A stretch of DNA of 16,661 nucleotides from JASFRI01 sp050115015 (GTDB lineage: Bacteria; Acidobacteriota; Polarisedimenticolia; CBDVAL01): contig JASFRI010000047.1 of NCBI GenBank assembly GCA_050115015.1, positions 1 to 16,661 of the forward strand. Reading direction: 5' to 3'. Both the position numbers and the translations under genes were made by a program. The notes below the pieces were generated by a model. It had not been told where the DNA came from, ran no database searches, and worked only from the letters and a program-made list of their open reading frames with translations. Position 1 is the stretch's first letter, and each line of letters begins with the position of its first letter. Positions 1-7,778 of this stretch are shown here, one piece after another.

Positions 1-2
1 CC

Positions 3-2699
3 CTCGCGGATCTCCTGGTCGAGGAAGGCGATCTGGATGCGAAGGCGGCGCGGGCGCTCCAGGCGGAGGCGGACGCCGTCGATCGCGCCCTGACCCCCCC
101 GGTGGAGCCCGGCCGCCGGCTCGGGAGCTTCGTTCTCGGGCCGGAGATCGGTCGCGGTGGAATGGGGATCGTCTTCGAGGCGAAGCAGGAGTCGCTGGGA
201 CGCACCGTCGCCCTGAAGGTGCTGCCGGCCGGTGCCGCGCTGGACGACCGGCTCGCCTCCCGGTTTCTCCGCGAGGCGCGGGCGGTCGCGCGGCTGCGGC
301 ATCCGGGGATCGTGCCTGTGTTCGAGGGCGGCCGCGCCGACGGGGTGCTCTACTTCGCCATGGAGCGGGTGGACGGGCCGTCCCTGGCAGAGCTGCTCGC
401 GGCGGGGCCGCTCCCTCCCGGCCGCGCCGCGGCGATCGCTCTCGCGCTGGCGCAGGCGCTGGACCACGCTCACCGGTCCGGGGTGATCCACCGGGATCTC
501 AAGCCGGAGAACGTCCTGATCGACCGGGATGGCCGCCCCCGTCTCGTCGACTTCGGGCTCGCTCTCGACCGCGCGTCCGGACCGCTGACCCGTCAGGCTC
601 TGGGCACTCCCGCCTACACGGCCCCGGAACAGGCCCGGGGCGAGCCGGTGGACGAACGCACCGATCTTTACAGCCTCGGGGCGGTTCTGTATCACATGCT
701 CGCCGCCGAACCACCGTACGAGGGAGAGACCGCCGCCGTGCTCATCGCACGGCTGCTCACCGAGGAGCCGGCCCCGCTGGACCGGCGCGCACCGGAAGCG
801 CCAGAGGCGCTGGTCGCCGTGTGCCGCGACGCCATGCAACGCGATCCGGAGCGCAGGCCCCGCACCGCACTGGAGATTGCCGACCGCCTGGAACGATTCC
901 TGCATGCATATCCGCCGTCAGGCGAGGACCCTCCCGCCTCCGCTCGTTTCGAAACCACCCGGAAGCTGCGCAGGAGGATCGGCATCGGCGCGCTCTTCTC
1001 GCTCGTCCTCGCTCTCGGGCTCCTGGCGTCCCTGTGGCCCACGGGTGGTCCGCTGCAGGAGGACGGCACCGCCGGGAACCGGGGGCGGGATCACGCCCTG
1101 TCGACCGGAACGCTCCGTCGGCTGGCGACCGGCGCGGAACCGGTCGGATACGCTGCGCTCTCTCCCGACGGGCGGAGAGTCGTCTACAGCGTGCTCGTGG
1201 ACGGGGTGTGGCAGCTCCGGGTGGGGGATACGGAGGGGGGACCGGCGAGAAGCGTGGCCGGGGAGATCCCCGGGTCGAAGACGGATGCCGTGTTCTCTCC
1301 GGCGGGAGACCGGCTGGCGTTCCGCGGCGGCGGCGGGCTCTGGATCGTCGACCTGAGGACAGGGAAAGGACGCGAGATCGTCTCCGGCTCGATCTACACG
1401 CCCGACTGGTCGCCCGACGGTCGGGAGATCGCCTTCGTCCGGGTCGACCATGCGCGCAGCCGGCTCTGGGCCGTATCGCTGGTCAGCGGGTACACCCGGC
1501 TGATCACGAGCCTCGACGCGCGGTCGCCCCGCTGGTCCCCCCAGGGCCACCGCATCGCGTTCCTGTCCCGAATGAGCGGAGGCCGCGTGGGCCTGTTCAC
1601 GATACCCGCGGATGGGGGAGAGCCGGTACGGGTGACGCGCGACGCCGGGGAGAAGTGGTCGCCGTCATGGTCGTCGGATGGGGGTTCCCTCTACTTCGCC
1701 AGCATCCGGGGAGGCGGCCCGGACATCTGGAGGTGCCCCCTGGACGTCGTGACCGGTGAGGTCCTCGGGACGCCGCAGGCCGTCACGCGGGGTCTCCTGG
1801 CGGCCCCGTGTCGTCTGCACGCGGCGACTGCGTCCGACAGGATCGTTTTCGGATACCCGAACCGGTGCGAGTCGGTGTTCCAGGTCCGGTTGGACGCCTC
1901 CGGCGGTCACCCCCTCGACACGCCCCGGTCGGTCTCGATGGGTGCCGCTCTCGTGCGCGAACCCCGCCCCTCCCCGTCCGGCGATCGTCTGATCACCGTG
2001 GAGAGCACCGAGGAGGACCTGTTCGTTCGCGTGGTGGAGGACTGGGGATCCGCCTCGACGAAGCGGGGTCTGACGCACGGTCTGGCCCGCGACGGGTCCC
2101 CGCGATGGTCCCCCGACGGGAAGCGCATCGCCTTCCACAGCGACCGGGGCGGCGCGGGCCGCATCTGGCTGCTCGAACCCGCCACGGGGGACGTCCGGCC
2201 GATCACCGACCCGGCGGATGGCGAGGCGAGGCGCCCTGTCTGGTCCCCGGACGGCGAGTTGCTGGCCTACTCGGTGGTGGATGGGGGCGCCCGCCTGATC
2301 CGCCCCGACGAACCGGATCGGCCGTCAAGACCGCTTCCGGCTCCGCCGAACGGCTCCCGGTTCGAGCCCTCCGACTGGTCACCGGACGGTGAGCTCCTTG
2401 CCGGAACCGGGCAGGGACTGGTGCTCCATGACCTGCGGACGGGCCGCTACCGTACGGTGCTTCCCTACGGGAAACGTCCTACCTTTGCACCGGATGGCAA
2501 CGCGCTCCTCTTCGCTCACGACGAAGCCATCCTGCGCCTTGACCTCGCGACCGGGAGCCTCGACACGATCCTCTCCACCGGGCCGAACACACTGCTGGAC
2601 CCGATCGGCGTCGACCGGGGGCGCCGGGCGCTCTATTACGCCGTCACGGCTCCGGCGAACACGCTGTGGCTGCTAGACCTGGATGCGCCGGGGAGGTGA
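3..2699 (+). CDS. Membrane Ser/Thr protein kinase with C-terminal PD40/TolB-like beta-propeller (5' partial)
   Basis: Hanks-type kinase, numbered from the internal GTG at 102: glycine loop GRGGMG (17-22), ATP-binding K39, catalytic HRDLKPEN with D132, DFG at 150-152, and GTPAYTAPEQ (168-177). A single membrane segment (about 293-312) follows, then ten [WF]SPDG-type PD40 repeats from about 350 to 860, for example WSPDGREIAF, WSPDGKRIAF and WSPDGELLAY. The family phosphorylates Ser/Thr on cytosolic proteins; the propeller would sit outside the membrane and may sense a ligand or bind protein. The frame stays open from 102 back to the window edge and reads as plausible protein (LADLLVEEGDLDAKAARALQ). 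The GTG at 102 has no Shine-Dalgarno, only a C-run, so the true start is probably upstream and a short helical N-terminal segment precedes the kinase. The gene ends 8 bp from a convergent gene. Kinase call is firm; ligand and substrate are unknown. Confidence 0.95.
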   Translation, partial: LADLLVEEGDLDAKAARALQAEADAVDRALTPPVEPGRRLGSFVLGPEIGRGGMGIVFEAKQESLGRTVALKVLPAGAALDDRLASRFLREARAVARLRHPGIVPVFEGGRADGVLYFAMERVDGPSLAELLAAGPLPPGRAAAIALALAQALDHAHRSGVIHRDLKPENVLIDRDGRPRLVDFGLALDRASGPLTRQALGTPAYTAPEQARGEPVDERTDLYSLGAVLYHMLAAEPPYEGETAAVLIARLLTEEPAPLDRRAPEAPEALVAVCRDAMQRDPERRPRTALEIADRLERFLHAYPPSGEDPPASARFETTRKLRRRIGIGALFSLVLALGLLASLWPTGGPLQEDGTAGNRGRDHALSTGTLRRLATGAEPVGYAALSPDGRRVVYSVLVDGVWQLRVGDTEGGPARSVAGEIPGSKTDAVFSPAGDRLAFRGGGGLWIVDLRTGKGREIVSGSIYTPDWSPDGREIAFVRVDHARSRLWAVSLVSGYTRLITSLDARSPRWSPQGHRIAFLSRMSGGRVGLFTIPADGGEPVRVTRDAGEKWSPSWSSDGGSLYFASIRGGGPDIWRCPLDVVTGEVLGTPQAVTRGLLAAPCRLHAATASDRIVFGYPNRCESVFQVRLDASGGHPLDTPRSVSMGAALVREPRPSPSGDRLITVESTEEDLFVRVVEDWGSASTKRGLTHGLARDGSPRWSPDGKRIAFHSDRGGAGRIWLLEPATGDVRPITDPADGEARRPVWSPDGELLAYSVVDGGARLIRPDEPDRPSRPLPAPPNGSRFEPSDWSPDGELLAGTGQGLVLHDLRTGRYRTVLPYGKRPTFAPDGNALLFAHDEAILRLDLATGSLDTILSTGPNTLLDPIGVDRGRRALYYAVTAPANTLWLLDLDAPGR

Positions 2700-2707
2700 T
2701 AAGCCGG

Positions 2708-3475
2708 TCACGGCGTCAGGAAGATCTCCACGCTTCCCACGCCACGTCCTGTGCGGTTCCTCCAGGGCTTGCCCCCGCGCTCGTGGATCACGCGGTTGAA
2801 GGCCGCGTGGAGGACGGCATCTATCGATGGGTCCGAACCCGGCATGGCGATGGCCCACAGCACCTCGCTCTCCAGCGTCCGGAGGTGGAGCGCACCGGGG
2901 CGATCCCGCTCGCCGTCGACGCCCAGGCCCAGGAACTGATCGCAGATCTCCAGCTCGAGGTAGTGGCCCTCCAGCTCGGGAAGGTCGAGGGACAGGAGAG
3001 GGTCGGAGTCGCCACGTCCGAGGGTCGCCGAGAACACCTGGAGGATCGGAGGTCCGTCCCTGCCGACAACCTGGAGCTCGGCGTTGCGCTTCGGGTCGGT
3101 GCCGGCGTCCCCGCCGTATCCGTCATTGGACGCGGAATCCCCGACCGCAACCGTCCAACCCCATGCCGCCTCCGTGTAGTGCACTCGCAGGACCGCACAG
3201 CTGCACCCGAGGCGCGCGTCGAGGTCCAGCTCCACCACGGCCTCGAACCAGCCGTTTCCGTCGGTGTCGGAGGGGTTCGGTCCGCCTGGGAAACGGATGT
3301 GCGATCGCCAGGCCTCGCTGACACAGGTCTCCGAGATGCCCGGCTCCCCCTGCAGACGGATCACGCAGGCGTTGTCCTCCGGCACTTTGCACTCGCCGAG
3401 CGCGGGCGGACCGGCGATCAGCAGGAACCCGGCCATCAGCCCCGGGCGGAGGAGGATCGGGACACGTTGGCGCAT
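2708..3475 (-). CDS. Secreted protein of unknown function
   Basis: A 255-residue protein that I do not recognise. It starts at ATG 3475, the first in-frame start preceding a clear signal peptide (basic MRQR, hydrophobic core LMAGFLLIAGPPA, probable cleavage near residue 27, before ECK). The mature part has six cysteines (ECK, NAC, ETC, GCSC, EIC), which fits an exported disulfide-bonded protein, and one acidic SDTDGNGWFE stretch resembling a calcium-loop sequence. A longer open frame runs upstream to 3913, but its residues look like non-coding Arg/Pro/Gly-rich translation, so I rejected it. No good Shine-Dalgarno is visible; a -10-like TATGCT lies about 33 nt upstream. It converges on the kinase gene (stops 8 bp apart). 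Nothing shows a functional link to the neighbours. Confidence 0.75.
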   Translation of the reverse strand: MRQRVPILLRPGLMAGFLLIAGPPALGECKVPEDNACVIRLQGEPGISETCVSEAWRSHIRFPGGPNPSDTDGNGWFEAVVELDLDARLGCSCAVLRVHYTEAAWGWTVAVGDSASNDGYGGDAGTDPKRNAELQVVGRDGPPILQVFSATLGRGDSDPLLSLDLPELEGHYLELEICDQFLGLGVDGERDRPGALHLRTLESEVLWAIAMPGSDPSIDAVLHAAFNRVIHERGGKPWRNRTGRGVGSVEIFLTP

Positions 3476-3506
3476 TGGCTGTCTCTGGACGACGATGGTG
3501 TCGAGA

Positions 3507-3516
3507 GGAGCATACC
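3507..3516 (-). promoter_or_regulatory. Candidate -10 region for the secreted protein gene
   Basis: The minus strand reads GGTATGCTCC, with hexamer TATGCT at 3514-3509. The same 10-mer occurs at 8821-8830 just upstream of the Rieske gene, also on the minus strand. Transcription would begin about 7 nt further on, giving a leader of roughly 27 nt before ATG 3475. No convincing -35 is visible at 16-18 bp. Confidence 0.4.
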
Positions 3517-3672
3517 ACGTTCGGCTAGCATCCACACCGCCGAGTCGTCCTCTGCTACCCGGGGGGACGGCCGCAGGCTGTCGCTCGTGCCGTATCCGGG
3601 GGAGTGGGAGCCGCGTCCGTCTCCAGACCGGACACGACGGCAAGGCCAGGGTCATCGTCCGCGGCAAGTGAG

Positions 3673-4050
3673 TCAGGCCGACAGGACGCCTTCCCGGACG
3701 AGCCGTCTCCGGATCGCCTCGGCCCGCCGCCGGTTCACCCCGAAGTCCGTGTAGTCGATCCGGGCGGAGGAGCGCAGGTGGACCAGGCCCGCCTCCCGGT
3801 CGAGGGCCAGCTCGAGGTCGTCGGTGAACCGCAGGAACCGCGTGCGGCACTCCGCGCGCAGGTACTCCGGCGAGGCCTCCACGATCCGGGTGCGCGGCCA
3901 GCGCGCGAGGCAATCATGGATCGCCGACCAGGCGGCGTCGGGGTCGCCGGCGATCCGGAAGGGCTGGATCCGGTGGCGCGGGTCGACCGCCCGGCTGGAG
4001 ATGCAGTTGGGACGGCCCGGACAGGGGGGCAGGTCCCGGGCCGGGCTCAT
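3673..4050 (-). CDS. DUF1499 family protein
   Basis: A 125-residue protein matching the DUF1499 pattern: an N-terminal CPGRPNCISS cysteine motif (C10, C16), a central AW..I...L segment, LRAECRTRFLRFTDDLEL, and the C-terminal RSSARIDYTDFGVNRRRAEAIR signature. DUF1499 proteins are small, widespread and biochemically uncharacterised. The start ATG (4050-4048) overlaps the TGA of the upstream gene in an ATGA arrangement, which both fixes the start and implies translational coupling. A longer open frame upstream to 4764 overlaps the real upstream gene and is a shadow. No signal peptide is visible, unlike its operon partner. Confidence 0.88.
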   Translation of the reverse strand: MSPARDLPPCPGRPNCISSRAVDPRHRIQPFRIAGDPDAAWSAIHDCLARWPRTRIVEASPEYLRAECRTRFLRFTDDLELALDREAGLVHLRSSARIDYTDFGVNRRRAEAIRRRLVREGVLSA

Positions 4051-4709
4051 TCCCGGTAGGACCGGTCCGTCAGTCGGAAGCGGAAGATGTGCAGCCCCAC
4101 GGCGATCCGCCCGGGGTCGGCGGTGTAGTGCTCGCCGACCACCTCGAAGGTGGCCCCTTCCCACCCCCAGGCCCACTGCTCGACCCACAGGTACAGCGGC
4201 TCGTCGGAGGGGGCCTCCGGGACCCGGTAGACGGGCTCCCCGGTCCCGATCTCCGGCGTGGCGCCGACCTGCTTTCCCGGCACCTTCCGGGGCGGTCCCG
4301 CGCGGACCACGGTGGGCTCTCCGTAGCGGGCGATCAGGTCCGGGCCCATCCTGGAGTAGGCGGCCCGTGACCGGTACGTGGAGCGGACCTCCACCACGAT
4401 GTCGTCCCGGAAGACGATCTCCAGCGCCCGGATTTGCTGTGCTCCCTCCACCCGGTCCGGAGGGTCCTCGTCGATGGACGCCGGCCAGCGGTACCTCTCG
4501 ACATCCTCCCCCTCGATCCCGGGGATGATGTTCCGCAGGTTCATGCGAGCGTTCACCGCATCGAACGCCTCGCCGAGGGCGATCCCCTCCATGGAGTCCC
4601 CGCCCGGCTCCGGGAGCGACGCTGCGGGAACGGGGGGGATGGATTCCGCGCGGATGGCCGCCGACGTGAGCGTCAGCAGGCTGCCCAGCACCAGCACGGA
4701 TCGCCGCAT
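4047..4709 (-). CDS. Secreted or periplasmic protein of unknown function, operon partner of DUF1499
   Basis: A 220-residue protein starting at ATG 4709, chosen because it follows a strong Shine-Dalgarno and opens a signal peptide (MRRSVLVLGSLLTLTSAAIRA, likely cleaved after A21). The mature protein starts with a Pro-rich linker, then ALGEAFDAVNARMNL, a YRWPASID segment, ALEIVFRDDIVVEVRS, DLIARYGEPT and a Trp-rich YLWVEQWAWGWEGATFEVV strand pair. The order 'short helix, residue-pairing strand, (R)YG.PT, Trp-rich strands' recalls small periplasmic SmpA/BamE-like folds, but that is only an impression and I assign no family. It is first in a two-gene operon with the DUF1499 gene. The in-frame extension to 4964 runs through a repeat element and is rejected. 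Confidence 0.8.
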   Translation of the reverse strand: MRRSVLVLGSLLTLTSAAIRAESIPPVPAASLPEPGGDSMEGIALGEAFDAVNARMNLRNIIPGIEGEDVERYRWPASIDEDPPDRVEGAQQIRALEIVFRDDIVVEVRSTYRSRAAYSRMGPDLIARYGEPTVVRAGPPRKVPGKQVGATPEIGTGEPVYRVPEAPSDEPLYLWVEQWAWGWEGATFEVVGEHYTADPGRIAVGLHIFRFRLTDRSYRE

Positions 4710-4713
4710 GAGG

Positions 4714-4722
4714 CCCTCCTCC
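4714..4722 (-). promoter_or_regulatory. Ribosome binding site fixing the start at 4709
   Basis: The minus strand reads GGAGGAGGG, a near-perfect anti-Shine-Dalgarno match 4-8 nt before ATG 4709. It decides this start over the longer open frame. Confidence 0.75.
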
Positions 4723-4754
4723 GCCGGATTCCGGGCCGGCATCCCCGACCAGTT

Positions 4755-4979
4755 TAGCCCGCATGATTCATGAGGAACAGGCCCCGGAGACGCCTCGGGA
4801 ACGCCGGACCTGCGTTGGCCGGCCTTGGACGGGTCCCTCACCGGCCTGCGGCGGCCGGCCATTCCCGAGGCGCCTCTGACATCCGGCAGCCTCTCGTTCT
4901 TCGTCGGTTTCCGCAGGTCTTCCGGACTGGCGCCCGGATCGAGACCGGTCGACCTGCCCCTCATGAATCATGCGGGCTA
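4755..4979. repeat. 225-bp element bounded by perfect 21-bp inverted repeats (MITE-like or paired operator)
   Basis: 4755-4775 and 4959-4979 are exact reverse complements over 21 bp; pairing stops abruptly at both ends. If the outermost TA is a target duplication, the terminal repeat is gcccgcatgattcatgagg (19 bp) and the element is 221 bp flanked by TA, as in Tc1/mariner-IS630-type insertions. Inside are further inverted pairs: 4791-4801 with 4862-4872 (11 bp, perfect) and 4816-4824 with 4853-4861 (9 bp, perfect), so the interior can fold into a stacked hairpin. No coding potential is evident. It lies between two divergent genes, 46 bp from the left start. Each arm also carries the near-palindrome CATGATTCATG, so two operator sites for a divergent promoter are an alternative reading. 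Confidence 0.6.
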
Positions 4980-5015
4980 GCACCGGGCGTGGGCCCGGAC
5001 CGCCCGGCCGCGTGG

Positions 5016-5045
5016 TTGCCCGGCCGGGGCGTCCTTCCGTACAAT
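5016..5045 (+). promoter_or_regulatory. Candidate sigma70-like promoter of the saccharopine-pathway operon
   Basis: TTGCCC (5016-5021) and TACAAT (5040-5045) are 18 bp apart. Transcription from about 5052 gives a leader of about 45 nt to ATG 5096. Such a promoter would lie inside the longer open frame that begins at 4970 and so supports the downstream start. Confidence 0.5.
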
Positions 5046-5095
5046 CAGGGTACTGGAAGACCCACCGCGGCGACGGGCGGCCGCCGCACGCGAGC

Positions 5096-6406
5096 ATGCC
5101 GATGATCGGGATTCGCCGGGAGGACAAGAACCGGTGGGAGCGGCGCGCTCCGGTGACGCCGTCCCACGTGCGCCGCCTGATCGCCGCCACCGGCGTCCCC
5201 TTCGTGGTGCAGCCCTCGAACCTGCGGGTGTTCCGCGACGAGGAGTACCGCGCCGCCGGAGCCTCGGTCCAGGAGGACCTCTCCGGCTGTCGCCTCGTGC
5301 TGGGCGTCAAGGAGATCCCACCGGAGCGGATCGCGCCGGGCACCGCCTACCTGATCTTCCCACACGTCACCAAGGGCCAGACGGGGACGCGGGAGATGCT
5401 GCACGGCTTCCTGGAGCGCGGCTGCACGCTGCTGGACTACGAGCTGATCACCGACCGGATGGGACGCCGGCTCATCTACTTCGGCCGCTTCGCCGGATAC
5501 GCCGGGATGATCGAGACCCTATGGGCGCTCGGGCAGCGGCTGCGCCGGGAGGGGATCGAGACCCCGCTGGGCGAGGTGAGCCGGGCCCACGAATACGACG
5601 GTCTCGGCGAGGCGCGCGACCATCTCCGGCGGGTCGGCAGGCAGCTCGAGGCCGGCGGCCTGCCCGCTGCCGTGCGCCCGATCGCCGTCGGGTTCACCGG
5701 CTCGGGACACGTGTTCGAGGGGGCGCGGGAGATCCTCCATCTTCTCCCGGTCCGCGAGACGGATCCCGGTGACCTCGCGGCTCTCGTGGAGGCCGGGGGG
5801 GACGCTCCCTCGTTCCTCGAGGTCGACTTCCGGCGCGAGCAACGCTACCACCGCGTCGCCGGCGGCGCGTTCGACGCCGAGGAGTTCCGGGAGCATCCGG
5901 AACGGTACGGCAGCGCCCTGGAGGCCCATCTCCCCCATCTCACGGTCCTGCTCCACGGCGCGTTCTGGGAGCCGCCGCAGCCGCGGCTGGTGACCCGCGG
6001 CGCGCTGCGTTCCCTTTGGTCCGGCCGGCGGCGGCCGCGGCTGCGGGTGATCAGCGACATCTCGTGCGACATCGGCGGCGGGATCGAGGCCACCGTCCGG
6101 GCCACGGACCCCGGCGAGCCGGTCTTCGTCTACGATGTCCACACCGAGGAGGCGCACCCGGGGATCGACGGCGAGGGTCCGGTGGTCCTGGCCGTGGACA
6201 ACCTGCCCTGCGAGCTCCCCCGGGAGGCCAGCGAGGCGTTCAGCAACTACCTCGTGCCCTTCCTCCCCGACCTGATCCGCTGCGACTGGGAGCGGCCGCT
6301 GGAGGACCTGCCCTTGCCTCTCCAGCTCCGGCGGGCGATCATCGTGCATCGTGGCCGGCTGGTCCCGCGGTTCGAGGGGCTCGCCGGGACCCTCGAGCCG
6401 GCCTGA
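5096..6406 (+). CDS. Lysine-ketoglutarate reductase (saccharopine-forming), LKR-domain protein
   Basis: A 436-residue protein matching the LKR half of eukaryotic AASS/LKR-SDH, of the alanine dehydrogenase/PNT-like fold. Diagnostic stretches are the N-terminal IGIRREDKNRWERRAPVTPSHV, VLGVKEIPPE, YLIFPHVTKGQ, LLDYELITD, and a nucleotide-binding region near residue 197 (VGFTGSGHVFEGAREIL), followed by ISDISCDIGGGIE and VVLAVDNLPCELPREAS. The family condenses L-lysine with 2-oxoglutarate using NADPH to give saccharopine in the cytosol. Start 5096 (MPMIGI) was chosen because residues before it look non-coding and a promoter overlaps them; ATG 5102 is nearly as good, and neither has a strong Shine-Dalgarno. 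It is followed 19 bp later by saccharopine dehydrogenase, which strongly supports the call. Lysine degradation is more likely than synthesis, but direction is inferred. Confidence 0.88.
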   Translation: MPMIGIRREDKNRWERRAPVTPSHVRRLIAATGVPFVVQPSNLRVFRDEEYRAAGASVQEDLSGCRLVLGVKEIPPERIAPGTAYLIFPHVTKGQTGTREMLHGFLERGCTLLDYELITDRMGRRLIYFGRFAGYAGMIETLWALGQRLRREGIETPLGEVSRAHEYDGLGEARDHLRRVGRQLEAGGLPAAVRPIAVGFTGSGHVFEGAREILHLLPVRETDPGDLAALVEAGGDAPSFLEVDFRREQRYHRVAGGAFDAEEFREHPERYGSALEAHLPHLTVLLHGAFWEPPQPRLVTRGALRSLWSGRRRPRLRVISDISCDIGGGIEATVRATDPGEPVFVYDVHTEEAHPGIDGEGPVVLAVDNLPCELPREASEAFSNYLVPFLPDLIRCDWERPLEDLPLPLQLRRAIIVHRGRLVPRFEGLAGTLEPA

Positions 6407-6425
6407 TCCGGATCACGGAGGTGCG

Positions 6426-7778
6426 ATGAAGAACATCCTGGTACTGGGCGCGGGCCACGTGAGCCGGCCGCTGATCGCCTACCTTCTGGCCCGGACCTCC
6501 TGCAAGGTCACGCTGGCCAGCCGGGATCGGGAACGGGTCAAGAACCTCCTGGGAGGGCACCCACGCGGGGTCGGCGTCGAGCTCCACCTCGAGAACCGCC
6601 AGGAGCTCGAGGAGCTGATCCGTGACGCGGATCTCGTGGTGAGCCTGGTCCCCTACACCTGGCACGTGCAGGTCGTGAAGCTCGCCATCCAGCACCGCAC
6701 TCACGTGGTCACGACGTCGTACGTTTCCCCGGACATGCAGGCGCTGGACGGGGAGGCACGCGCCGCGGGGATCTGCGTCCTCAACGAGGTCGGCCTGGAT
6801 CCGGGCATCGACCACATGTCCGCGATGCAGGTGATCGCCCGGGTGCGGTCCTCCGGCGGCCGGATCGTCCACTTCTCCAGCTGCGCGGGCGGGCTCCCCG
6901 CGCCCGACGCCAACACGAACCCCTGGGGCTACAAGTTCTCCTGGAGCCCCCGTGGGGTGATCCTGGCGGGGCGCAACCCGGCCCGTTACCTCCGCGACGG
7001 CCAGGAAGTCAAGATCGACGGCCCGCGCGTCTTCCAGAGCCGCTGGCCCTACGAGGTGGAGGGGCTGGGCCTGTTCGAGATCTACCCCAACCGGGACTCG
7101 ATCCCCTACATCCACCTCTACAATCTGAAGGGTGTCCGCAACATGTTCCGCGGCACGATCCGCTACCGGGGATGGTGCGACACCCTGGGGTCCCTGGCCC
7201 GGCTCGGGATGTTCGACGACGCCGGGAGGGAATGGCCCCGTGGGGCGACGTTCCGGGACTTCCTCGGCGCCCTGCTCCCCGATGGGGAAGGGCCGCTGGA
7301 GCACCGGCTGGCGGACTTCCTGGAGATCGACCTCGACAGCCAGCTCATGGCCCGCCTGGAGTGGTCCGGGCTGCTGTCGGAGCGTGCGCTGCCCGCCGGC
7401 CCCATCGCGCCGCTGGACATCCTGGTCCAGAGGCTCGAGACCCTCCTGCAGTACCGGCCCTGGGAGCGCGACATGATCGTCCTGCGCCACGAGTTCCTGG
7501 CGGACTGGGGGGAGCGGCGGCCGCGGGAGCGGATCATCGCCCAGCTCGTGGACTACGGGGTGCCGGACGGCGATTCCGCCATGTCCCGGACGGTCTCCCT
7601 GCCCGCGGCGATCGCCGCACGGCTCCTGCTCGACGGGGAGCTCCGCCTGACGGGGGTGCACATCCCGGTGCTCCCGGAGATCTTCACGCCGATCCTGGCG
7701 GAGCTGGACGAGCTCGGGATCCGGTTCCAGGAGCGCACCCGCCAGGTCCTGACGAGCCCCTTCGATCCGCCGGCCTGA
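6426..7778 (+). CDS. Saccharopine dehydrogenase (L-glutamate-forming type)
   Basis: A 450-residue protein with an N-terminal Rossmann motif ILVLGAGHVSRPL (GxGxxS at 8-13), a nucleotide-domain segment VVSLVPYTWHVQVVKLAI, NEVGLDPGIDHMSA (120-133), and SCAGGLPAPDANTNPWGYKFSWSPRGV (from 152), which is the hallmark of the Lys9/AASS saccharopine dehydrogenase family. It would cleave saccharopine to alpha-aminoadipate semialdehyde and glutamate with NAD(P)+. Length is normal for the stand-alone enzyme. ATG 6426 follows GGAGGTG (6417-6423), an excellent ribosome site, so the earlier in-frame start at 6351, inside the LKR gene, is rejected. It is co-transcribed with LKR. Its TGA is immediately adjacent to the stop of the convergent Rieske gene, with no room for a separate terminator. 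No aminoadipate semialdehyde dehydrogenase is in the window. Confidence 0.92.
   Translation: MKNILVLGAGHVSRPLIAYLLARTSCKVTLASRDRERVKNLLGGHPRGVGVELHLENRQELEELIRDADLVVSLVPYTWHVQVVKLAIQHRTHVVTTSYVSPDMQALDGEARAAGICVLNEVGLDPGIDHMSAMQVIARVRSSGGRIVHFSSCAGGLPAPDANTNPWGYKFSWSPRGVILAGRNPARYLRDGQEVKIDGPRVFQSRWPYEVEGLGLFEIYPNRDSIPYIHLYNLKGVRNMFRGTIRYRGWCDTLGSLARLGMFDDAGREWPRGATFRDFLGALLPDGEGPLEHRLADFLEIDLDSQLMARLEWSGLLSERALPAGPIAPLDILVQRLETLLQYRPWERDMIVLRHEFLADWGERRPRERIIAQLVDYGVPDGDSAMSRTVSLPAAIAARLLLDGELRLTGVHIPVLPEIFTPILAELDELGIRFQERTRQVLTSPFDPPA

Noticed and set aside
2666..3754. 362-codon plus-strand frame over the secreted-protein gene
   Set aside because: The minus strand has a signal peptide and ordered cysteines; the plus frame has no recognisable features and overlaps the kinase end.
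4776..4958. Transposase or other gene inside the inverted-repeat element
   Set aside because: 183 bp is too short and no frame shows a plausible start, ribosome site or protein-like sequence.
4970..5095. N-terminal extension of the LKR protein
   Set aside because: The extension overlaps one arm of the inverted repeat and the candidate promoter, and its residues are Gly/Pro/Arg-rich without homology to the LKR N-terminus.
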